Origin: Oscillibacter sp.
GTDB taxonomy: Bacteria > Bacillota > Clostridia > Oscillospirales > Oscillospiraceae
Length of the DNA stretch: 29,488 nucleotides
Direction: 5' to 3'
NCBI GenBank assembly: GCA_024404295.1
Contig: JAKSQE010000002.1
Location: forward strand, 1 to 29,488
Notes under the pieces: model-generated
What the model saw: the letters and a program-made list of their open reading frames with translations, nothing else
Told to the model about the DNA's origin: nothing
The model's database searches: none
Shown: positions 23,625 to 29,488 of the stretch, one piece after another
How positions within the stretch are numbered: the stretch's first letter is position 1
Layout: the number at the start of each line of letters is the position of its first letter
Translations under genes and position numbers: made by a program

Positions 23625-23651
23625 TAAATTCTCAAGAAAGAGGTGCCCATC

Positions 23652-25775
23652 ATGACAGAAGCATGGATGTGGATCGGATTCGTTGGCGCAGCAATTGCAG
23701 GTTTGTTTGCAATTATGCAGGCCAAGAAAGTTATGTCGTACTCTGAGGGTACGGAAAAGATGCAGAAGATCGCTGCATCAATTCGCGCAGGTGCTAATGC
23801 TTATTTGAAGCAGCAGTACACCACCGTTTTTAAAGTGTTCATCGTTGTGTTTGTTTTGCTGCTGGCAATTGCCTTTGGTTCCGGCGGCAAAATGCTCTCC
23901 AAGTTTACTCCCTTTGCCTTTGTAACCGGCGGCGTGTTCTCCATGCTGGCAGGCTTCATCGGCATGAAGATCGCAACGGCTTCCAACGCCCGTACCGCAA
24001 ATGCCGCTTCCGAGAGCCTGAACAAGGGTCTTCGCGTGGCATTCTCCTCCGGTTCCGTCATGGGCTTCACCGTGGTCGGTCTGGGCATGCTGGACGTCAC
24101 CATGTGGTTCTTCCTGCTGCGCTATGTCTTCGGTGTTTCTGACCCCGTTGCTCTGGGCAACATCATGGTCATGAACGGCATGGGTGCTTCCTTCATGGCA
24201 CTGTTTGCTCGCGTGGGCGGCGGTATCTACACCAAGGCTGCTGACGTCGGCGCTGACCTGGTTGGTAAGGTCGAGGCCGGTATCCCCGAGGATGACCCCC
24301 GTAACCCCGCTACCATTGCTGATAACGTCGGTGATAACGTCGGCGACGTCGCCGGTATGGGCGCTGACCTGTATGAGTCCTATGTCGGCTCCATTCTGGC
24401 CACCTTCGCACTGGGTGCTGTGGGCGGATATGGCTGGGGCGGCATGATGTTGCCCGTGGCTCTGGCCGTGACCGGCATCATCTGCTCCATCATTGGTTCC
24501 TTCCTGGTCAAGACCAAGGAAAACGCCACCCAGGAGTCCCTGCTGAAGAGCCTGCGTACCGGTACTTATACCGCTGCTGTTCTGGCAGCTGTTGTGGCAG
24601 CTCCCCTGACCTACTTCATCATTGGCAACATGGGTGTCTACATTGCCATCCTGTGCGGCCTGGTCGGCGGTTGCGCCATCGGTTACTTCACCGAGTATTA
24701 TACTTCCGATACTTACAAGCCCACCCAGGAGCTGGCCGCAGCTTCTGAGACCGGCTCCGCTACCATCATCATCGGCGGCGTGGCTCTGGGCCTGAAGTCC
24801 ACCATGACTTCCATCATCATCGTTGCAGTTGCCGTTCTGGTGAGCTACTTCGCAGCAGGCGGCTCCACTGTGATCGTGGATGCTACCGGTGCTTTCTCCG
24901 CCGCATTCAACCAGGGCCTGTATGGCATCGGTATTGCCGGTGTCGGCATGCTGTCCACTCTGGGTATTACCCTGGCAACTGACGCTTACGGTCCCGTGGC
25001 CGATAACGCCGGCGGTATCGCTGAGATGAGCGGCCTGCCTGAGACTGTCCGTCAGCGCACTGACGCTCTGGACTCCCTGGGCAACACCACCGCTGCAACC
25101 GGCAAGGGCTTCGCAATCGGTTCTGCTTCTCTGACCGCTCTGGCTCTGCTGGTCAGCTATGTTAACATCGTCCAGGAGAACACCACTGAGACCCTGAACT
25201 TCACTCTGACCAGCCCCACCGTTCTGGTTGGTATGTTTATCGGCGCTATGCTGACCTTCGTCTTCTCTGCCTCCACCATGAGCGCAGTGCAGAAGGCTGC
25301 ACAGTCCATCGTTGTGGAAGTTCGCCGTCAGTTCAAGGAGATCGCTGGTATCATGGAATACAAGGCTGATCCCGACTACGCAGCTTGCGTGTCTCTGTGC
25401 ACCAAGGGTGCTCTGCATGAGATGGTTGCTCCCGCAATTCTGGCTATCGTTGTTCCTCTGGCAACCGGCCTGATCCTGGGCCCCACTGGTGTGGTTGGCC
25501 TGCTGGGCGGTGTATCCGTCACCGGCTTCGCTATGGCAGTGTTCATGTCCAACGCCGGCGGCGCTTGGGATAACGCCAAGAAGTACATCGAGACCGGCCA
25601 TCACGGCGGCAAGGGCTCCGATCAGCACAAGGCTGCTGTCGTGGGCGACACCGTGGGCGATCCCTTCAAGGATACCTCCGGTCCTTCCCTGAACATCCTG
25701 ATCAAGCTCTGCTCCACCGTCTCCATCGTGTTCTCCGGTCTGATCATCCAGTTCAACCTGATCAACATGCTGTAA
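23652..25775 (+). CDS. hppA: Membrane-bound proton- or sodium-translocating pyrophosphatase, K+-dependent type
   Basis: A 707-residue polytopic protein (about 16 helices) that couples pyrophosphate hydrolysis to ion pumping across the membrane. The catalytic D-V-G-A-D-L-V-G-K-V-E is at residues 198-208, followed by the acidic D-D-P-R-N-P and D-N-V-G-D-N-V-G-D stretch that binds Mg-pyrophosphate. Ala481 in G-N-T-T-A-A-T-G-K-G marks the K+-dependent subfamily, since K+-independent enzymes have lysine there. Whether it pumps H+ or Na+ cannot be settled by eye. I chose the ATG at 23652 with AGAGGTG upstream; the GTG at 23643 in the same frame is part of that ribosome binding site. Codon use is strongly biased to C or G at third positions, which suggests high expression. 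It is monocistronic with its own promoter, operator and terminator. Confidence 0.96.
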   Translation: MTEAWMWIGFVGAAIAGLFAIMQAKKVMSYSEGTEKMQKIAASIRAGANAYLKQQYTTVFKVFIVVFVLLLAIAFGSGGKMLSKFTPFAFVTGGVFSMLAGFIGMKIATASNARTANAASESLNKGLRVAFSSGSVMGFTVVGLGMLDVTMWFFLLRYVFGVSDPVALGNIMVMNGMGASFMALFARVGGGIYTKAADVGADLVGKVEAGIPEDDPRNPATIADNVGDNVGDVAGMGADLYESYVGSILATFALGAVGGYGWGGMMLPVALAVTGIICSIIGSFLVKTKENATQESLLKSLRTGTYTAAVLAAVVAAPLTYFIIGNMGVYIAILCGLVGGCAIGYFTEYYTSDTYKPTQELAAASETGSATIIIGGVALGLKSTMTSIIIVAVAVLVSYFAAGGSTVIVDATGAFSAAFNQGLYGIGIAGVGMLSTLGITLATDAYGPVADNAGGIAEMSGLPETVRQRTDALDSLGNTTAATGKGFAIGSASLTALALLVSYVNIVQENTTETLNFTLTSPTVLVGMFIGAMLTFVFSASTMSAVQKAAQSIVVEVRRQFKEIAGIMEYKADPDYAACVSLCTKGALHEMVAPAILAIVVPLATGLILGPTGVVGLLGGVSVTGFAMAVFMSNAGGAWDNAKKYIETGHHGGKGSDQHKAAVVGDTVGDPFKDTSGPSLNILIKLCSTVSIVFSGLIIQFNLINML

Positions 25776-25789
25776 GACAAAGAAACTAT

Positions 25790-25831
25790 AAAAAACCCGC
25801 TGCTCTCCCATCGGAGTGCAGCGGGTTTTTT
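25790..25831. terminator. Bidirectional terminator between hppA and azlD
   Basis: A 14-bp perfect inverted repeat, AAAAAACCCGCTGC / GCAGCGGGTTTTTT (25790-25803 with 25818-25831), with a further GGAG/CTCC pairing inside the loop. A-tract and T-tract flanks let it work for the convergent genes on both strands. Confidence 0.92.
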
Positions 25832-25846
25832 AGTTCTAAGATAGGA

Positions 25847-26170
25847 TCAAAGCAAGCGGATAAGGATCATATAGGCTGCAGTGCCGAAGCCGATGGAGAG
25901 CAGCGTGCTGCGCTTCCAGAGGTGAATGGCAACCGTGCAGCCCACAGCCAGCAGCTCGGGAAGGCCGTGGTTTCCGCTGAGAAGCGGGAGGCTGCGCAGA
26001 CAGTAAACCACAAGCATGGCAAAGATCGCACCGGGCAGAGCCTCTCCGAGGTACTCCACATACGCCGGTGTTTTCCGCTTTTCCGAGAACAGCAGGAAGG
26101 GAGCAAAGCGTGTCAGCATGGTGGCAAGGGCACAGATGCCGATGGTAAGGATCCTTTCGGGTATGCTCAT
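25847..26170 (-). CDS. azlD: AzlD-family branched-chain amino acid transport subunit
   Basis: A 107-residue membrane protein with about four hydrophobic segments. It starts MSIPERILTIGICALATMLT and carries the R-F-A-P-F-L-L-F motif and the A-I-F-A-M-L-V-V-Y-C-L segment seen in AzlD proteins. AzlC and AzlD together form an exporter of branched-chain amino acids or their analogues; loss of regulation in B. subtilis gives 4-azaleucine resistance. I chose the ATG at 26170, which overlaps the azlC stop (ATGA) and has AGGAGG 9 bases upstream. The open frame runs further upstream only because it lies over azlC in another frame. Confidence 0.92.
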   Translation of the reverse strand: MSIPERILTIGICALATMLTRFAPFLLFSEKRKTPAYVEYLGEALPGAIFAMLVVYCLRSLPLLSGNHGLPELLAVGCTVAIHLWKRSTLLSIGFGTAAYMILIRLL

Positions 26171-26868
26171 TCCGCACGCCTCCTTTCGATTCTGCCCCGG
26201 AATGCCGTCAGCAGCAGATGGATGCCCAGCATGGTGGGGATCAGGAAGGAATCCGCTCCGAAGAGGAGTAGGCACAGCACCGACACGCCCGCGCCCAGCA
26301 GATGCGTGATATGCTTCTCCGCCTTGAGCCAATGCTCCAGAAAGATGACCACAAACATGGCCGTGAGGACGAAATCCAGTCCCTCCGTGTTGAGGGGAAG
26401 CAGAGAGCCGAGTATGCCGCCCAGCGTCGCGCCCGTGACCCAGTAGGACTGATCCAGCAGCGTCACGAAGAAGTAATACCAGCCGCGATCCACATCCTCC
26501 GGCGGCTCCGCAGAGCAGTTCAGGGAAAAGGTCTCATCGCAGAGGCCGTAGATCAGATAGGCTTTTTTCTTCCCGGTACCCTTGTACTTATCCAGCATGG
26601 CAAGGCCGTAGAAAAAGTGCCGTGCCTGGATCATCAGCGCCATCAGCAGCGTCTGGAGGGGGGCAAAGCGGCTCATGAGCAGGCTGACCGTTACAAATTC
26701 AAGGGAACCGCCGAAGATCGCAATGCTCATGCACAGGGGATAGAGGAAGCTGAAGCCCATGCTCTGCATATAAACACCGTAGGCAAGTCCCAGAAAGAGA
26801 AAGCCCGTGAGCACCGGGACAGTACGGGGCAGCGCTGCCAGCAGCGCTTTTTTTCTGATTTCTTTCAT
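26167..26868 (-). CDS. azlC: AzlC-family branched-chain amino acid exporter
   Basis: A 233-residue membrane protein with about six to seven helices and AzlC landmarks: FLFLGLAYGVYMQSMGFSFL near 22-41, IFGGSLEFVTVSLL near 50-63, and QARHFFYGLAM near 81-91, the conserved R-H-x-x-Y-G motif. A later YGLCDETFSLN also fits. It is the large subunit of the AzlCD exporter. The ATG at 26868 has only a modest ribosome binding site (GGAG, 8 bases upstream). It has its own promoter (26911-26939) and a 4-base overlap with azlD. No AzlB or Lrp-type regulator is in view. Confidence 0.93.
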   Translation of the reverse strand: MKEIRKKALLAALPRTVPVLTGFLFLGLAYGVYMQSMGFSFLYPLCMSIAIFGGSLEFVTVSLLMSRFAPLQTLLMALMIQARHFFYGLAMLDKYKGTGKKKAYLIYGLCDETFSLNCSAEPPEDVDRGWYYFFVTLLDQSYWVTGATLGGILGSLLPLNTEGLDFVLTAMFVVIFLEHWLKAEKHITHLLGAGVSVLCLLLFGADSFLIPTMLGIHLLLTAFRGRIERRRAE

Positions 26869-26910
26869 GGCTGTACTCCGTAAACTCCGCTCCGTTTTGT
26901 CAACAGCTAC

Positions 26911-26939
26911 ACTATACAGGGCGACCCGACAAAATTCAA
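26911..26939 (-). promoter_or_regulatory. Sigma-A type promoter of azlCD
   Basis: TTGAAT (26939-26934), exactly 17 bases, TATAGT (26916-26911). Predicted start near 26904, about 36 bases before the azlC ATG. Confidence 0.7.
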
Positions 26940-26969
26940 GCGGAACAGCGGCGAAAAAAGGGAGAAAAG

Positions 26970-27007
26970 AGGCCGTTTTACCCTTGAAAAAACTGGTAAA
27001 ACGGCCT
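26970..27007 (-). terminator. Terminator of the ddl-murF-ogt operon
   Basis: A perfect 13-bp stem AGGCCGTTTTACC / GGTAAAACGGCCT (26970-26982 with 26995-27007) with a 12-base loop, followed on the minus strand by CTTTTCTCCC. It lies 8 bases after the ogt stop. Confidence 0.85.
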
Positions 27008-27015
27008 AAAGCATT

Positions 27016-27463
27016 TTAAACAGTTGTCTGCTCCAGCGTCAGCAGGAAGCGTTTTCTCTCCACTCCCCCGGCGTAGCCCTGCAGAGCGCCGTCCGCCGCC
27101 ACCACGCGGTGGCAGGGGATGAGAATGGAGATGGGGTTGTGCCCCACCGCGCCGCCCACCGCTCTGGGCGAGGAGTGCAGCGCCTTTGCCAGTTCCCCAT
27201 AGCTGACGGTCGCACCGTAGGGGATGTCCTGCAGCGCCGACCAGACCCGCTGCCGGAAGGGCGTACCCGCCGGGGCAAGAGGAATAGCGCTGCAGCAGAC
27301 TCCCGGTCAAGGCAAAGAGAGCGGTGTTCTCCTCCCTTGCGCTCCCCGGCAGAGTGGGATAATACTTTTGAGCGAAGAGGTAGAGTCCCGTGAGAGCCCC
27401 CTTTTCCTCCGTAAGCAGCAGCTCGCCCAAGGGCGAGGGAAGGCGGGTAAAGAGCAGACTCAT
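27016..27463 (-). pseudogene. ogt: Methylated-DNA-protein-cysteine methyltransferase, frameshifted
   Basis: Two frames together encode an Ogt-like protein, which repairs O6-alkylguanine. Frame 1 starts at the ATG at 27463 (MSLLFTRLPSPLGELLLTEE) and matches the family's N-terminal domain through ENTALFALTGSLLQRY. The family sequence then continues in another frame from about 27290: APAGTPFRQRVWSALQDIPY, SYGELAKAL, the active-site I-P-C-H-R-V and YAGGVERKRF, ending at the TAA at 27016-27018. That second frame has a TGA just upstream and no usable start. Roughly ten residues usual between the domains are also missing. So a small deletion, rather than a single-base error, is likely. Frame 1 read on would give a protein without the active cysteine. 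The start overlaps the murF stop (ATGA). Confidence 0.8.
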
Positions 27464-28815
27464 ACGCCCCGCTCCAGTGCCTCCACGACGTCCTCAAAGC
27501 GGCAGCTGTGACTGGCCTTCACCAGCACTGTATCCCCCTGTCGGAGCAGTCCGGGCAAGGCGGAAATGAGCTCGGCCTTGGAGGCAAAATGGACGGCAAT
27601 GTCCCCCGCGCCCGCGGCGATGCGGGCAGAATCCCCGCCGCTGGTATACACGGCGGCCACGCCCTTTTCCCGAAGCCAGCGGCCCAGCTCATAGTGAAGC
27701 TGTGCACTGTTCTCCCCCATCTCGCGCATTTCGCCCAGAACGCAAACCTTCCGTCCACCCAGGGCATCCATGGAATCCACCGCAAAGCGGTTGGAGCTGG
27801 GGTTGGCGTTGTAGCAGTCATCCACCAGCGTGATCCCGCCGCTCAGGCGGACAATGCGGGAGCGATGACCCACGGTTTCATAATGACGGACGCCTGCGGC
27901 GATTTCCTCATCGCTGAGTCCCAACTCGATGCCCACAGAGGCAGCAGCCAGCGCCGCATAGACCATATAGCTGCCGTAGGCGGGAATGTGAACGGTGAAA
28001 TCCCGTCCCGGGGCAAGGATGCGGCAGGACTGAGAGGCTCCGTCGCTGCTGCTCTCCAGCTCTATGGCGCGAACCTCACAGTGCTCACCCAGACCGAAGC
28101 TGATCTTCCGGCGGCCGAAATCATGGGCGTTCAGGAGCGCATCGTCCCCGTTGACAAACACGGGGGCACTGTCCTCCGAGGCGCATAAAAGCCGGCACTT
28201 TTCCTCCAGAATGCCCTCCCGGTTCCGGAGCGCCTCCAGATGGGCATCGGCTATGTTCATGAAAACGGCCATACTGGGCCGCACCACCTCGCCCAGCTTC
28301 GCCATCTCGCCGGGCAGGGAAATGCCCATTTCAATCACGGCGGCCTGGGTGTCCGGCTCCATGCCCATCAGAGCAATGGGCACGCCCACCTGTCCGTTCA
28401 TGCTGCCGGGAGTCTTGAAGGTGTTGAAATGGGCGGAGAGGACTGCCCAGCACATTTCCTTGGCCGTGGTCTTGCCCACGCTGCCGGTAACGCCCAGCAC
28501 GGGGATATCCATACGGCTGCGGCAGAAGCTGCCCAGCTTCCGCAGGGCGGCAAAGACCTCGGGCACCACGATGCGGGGCTCGTTCGCCCCCCCCTCCTCC
28601 TCGCAGAGCACCGCGCAGGCGCCCTTGGCAAGCACATCGGGGATATAGCGGTGGCCGTCGGTGTTCTCGCCGCGGAAGGCGATAAACATCGCGTTCTCCG
28701 CATTCTCGCGGCTGTCGGTGATGATAGCGCGGGGCATGAGGGCAAGGCCCTCCTCGCTGCCCGTCCACCGTCCGCCGGTCAGGGAGACGATCTCTCCCAC
28801 GCTCAGAGTGATCAT
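27460..28815 (-). CDS. murF: UDP-N-acetylmuramoyl-tripeptide--D-alanyl-D-alanine ligase
   Basis: A 451-residue cytoplasmic Mur ligase that adds D-Ala-D-Ala to UDP-MurNAc-tripeptide, completing the peptidoglycan stem. The ATP loop G-V-T-G-S-V-G-K-T-T is at residues 108-117. The substrate-domain I-I-T-D-S-R is near 31-36, FIAFRGENTDGH near 44-55, and the central-domain VIEMGISLPGEM and LVDDCYNANPSSNRFAV match MurF. I chose the ATG at 28815, which overlaps the ddl stop (ATGA) and has AAGGAG 8 bases upstream. The frame runs 13 codons further upstream inside ddl without family resemblance. Its substrate is made by the ddl product just upstream, so the two steps are encoded side by side. Confidence 0.96.
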   Translation of the reverse strand: MITLSVGEIVSLTGGRWTGSEEGLALMPRAIITDSRENAENAMFIAFRGENTDGHRYIPDVLAKGACAVLCEEEGGANEPRIVVPEVFAALRKLGSFCRSRMDIPVLGVTGSVGKTTAKEMCWAVLSAHFNTFKTPGSMNGQVGVPIALMGMEPDTQAAVIEMGISLPGEMAKLGEVVRPSMAVFMNIADAHLEALRNREGILEEKCRLLCASEDSAPVFVNGDDALLNAHDFGRRKISFGLGEHCEVRAIELESSSDGASQSCRILAPGRDFTVHIPAYGSYMVYAALAAASVGIELGLSDEEIAAGVRHYETVGHRSRIVRLSGGITLVDDCYNANPSSNRFAVDSMDALGGRKVCVLGEMREMGENSAQLHYELGRWLREKGVAAVYTSGGDSARIAAGAGDIAVHFASKAELISALPGLLRQGDTVLVKASHSCRFEDVVEALERGV

Positions 28816-29488
28816 TCGTACTTCTCCTTGCTGCAGCGCAGGATCTCCTCGCACAGCTCCCCGTAGCTCATGCCCTCGGCAGCGGCCATCTGGGGAATCA
28901 GGCTGGTGGGGGTCATGCCGGGAAGGGTGTTGGCCTCCAGACAGAAAAGCGCACCGGAAGCATCCAGAATGAAGTCAGCCCGGGCATAGACCTGCAGATG
29001 CAGGGCGCGGAACACCGCCTCGGCAGCCCGCTGCACCTTCTCGGTCTCCTGGGGCGTGAGGGGGGCGGGGCAAAGCTCCTCGGTGAAGCCCGCCTGGTAC
29101 TTGTTCTTGTAATCGTAAAAGCCGTTGTGGGGAATGATCTCGATAACACTCATGGCTCTGCCGTCGAGAATGCCCACGGTGAGCTCCCGGCCGGAAATAT
29201 ACTGCTCCACCAGCACCCGCTCCTCGCAGGCAAAGGCCGCCTCCAGCGCATCCTCCAGTTCCTTTTCCTCCCGGACGATGGCCGTTCCCACACTGGAACC
29301 GCCGGAGCAGGGCTTGACGACGCAGGGCAGCGGAATATCGCATTTCTCTCCCCGCCGGAATACCCGGCCCCTGGCAGTGCCGATGCCGGACTGCAGCAGC
29401 AGGCTCTTGGTAAGCTCCTTATCCATGGCCAAAGCGCTGCCGATGTAACCGCTGCCGGTGTAGGGAATGCCGTACATATCCAGCGTCG
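28812..29488 (-). CDS. ddl: D-alanine--D-alanine ligase, partial (N-terminus beyond right edge)
   Basis: The frame is open to the window edge, giving about 225 residues of the central and C-terminal ATP-grasp domains. Visible landmarks are GIPYTGSG, PCVVKPCSGGSSVGTA (ATP-binding lysine and Ser-Ser-Gly loop), VEQYISGRELTVGIL, ARADFILD and LEANTLPGMTPTSLIPQ with the metal-binding E-x-N. It joins two D-alanines with ATP to make the dipeptide used by MurF. The usual N-terminal domain of about 85-90 residues is cut off. The frame continues upstream of the internal methionine at 29477 (Thr-Leu-Asp before it), so that codon is not the start. It overlaps murF by 4 bases. Confidence 0.95.
   Translation of the reverse strand, partial: TLDMYGIPYTGSGYIGSALAMDKELTKSLLLQSGIGTARGRVFRRGEKCDIPLPCVVKPCSGGSSVGTAIVREEKELEDALEAAFACEERVLVEQYISGRELTVGILDGRAMSVIEIIPHNGFYDYKNKYQAGFTEELCPAPLTPQETEKVQRAAEAVFRALHLQVYARADFILDASGALFCLEANTLPGMTPTSLIPQMAAAEGMSYGELCEEILRCSKEKYE

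Noticed and set aside
23778..25811. A 677-codon open frame on the minus strand opposite hppA
   Set aside because: Its composition (rich in Gly, Gln, His, Asp, Ser) is that of an antisense shadow. Strong C/G third-position bias in hppA removes stop codons from the opposite frame. The sense protein is a clear pyrophosphatase.
27039..27497. A 152-codon open frame in a third reading frame over ogt
   Set aside because: Arginine- and tryptophan-rich shadow of GC-rich sequence. Neither frame of the real Ogt similarity matches it.

Overview
The window reads as chromosomal DNA from a low-to-mid GC, probably spore-forming member of the Firmicutes (Bacillota). Class Clostridia fits best, and an Oscillospiraceae-like gut lineage is my guess rather than something the sequence proves. 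The reasons are a yabM-mazG-rqcP-yabP sporulation/division-type neighbourhood, the recJ-rel-dtd-hydrolase-hemZ order typical of Firmicutes, an SLH-domain envelope protein, strong GGAGG ribosome binding sites, and a K+-dependent type membrane pyrophosphatase.

Region 1 (1-11.9 kb, all minus strand) is one long collinear cluster. In transcription order it holds recJ, bifunctional (p)ppGpp synthetase rel, D-aminoacyl-tRNA deacylase dtd, an MBL-fold hydrolase, hemZ-like radical SAM enzyme, a uridine-kinase-like P-loop kinase, a small zinc-ribbon protein, a YabM/SpoVB-type flippase, mazG, HU, rqcP and yabP (cut by the left edge). A recognisable promoter lies in front of recJ. Strong hairpins lie after mazG and after HU, so the downstream genes are probably tuned by partial termination.

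Region 2 (12.0-13.5 kb, plus strand) is a single divergent gene. It encodes a secreted protein with three SLH repeats and a GH18-like C-terminal domain that has lost its catalytic glutamate.

Region 3 (13.6-19.5 kb, minus) is an ABC importer operon: a fused double permease, an ATPase and a lipoprotein, followed by a small membrane protein and a HAD-family hydrolase. Its near-consensus promoter is followed by two LacI/CcpA-type operators. Region 4 (19.6-23.1 kb, minus) is a heterodimeric ABC exporter pair whose ATP sites are degenerate in a complementary way. Region 5 is a 0.6 kb AT-rich regulatory interval followed by hppA (plus strand), which ends in a strong bidirectional terminator.

Region 6 (25.8-29.5 kb, minus, visibly richer in G+C) holds azlCD for branched-chain amino acid export and, in transcription order, ddl (cut by the right edge), murF and a frameshifted ogt. 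These are tied together by 4-bp stop/start overlaps. I saw no tRNA, rRNA, CRISPR array, transposase or prophage gene. Most of the window is ordinary core genome. The items most worth a second look are the SLH/GH18 pseudo-enzyme, the operator family shared between the importer and hppA, and the ogt lesion.
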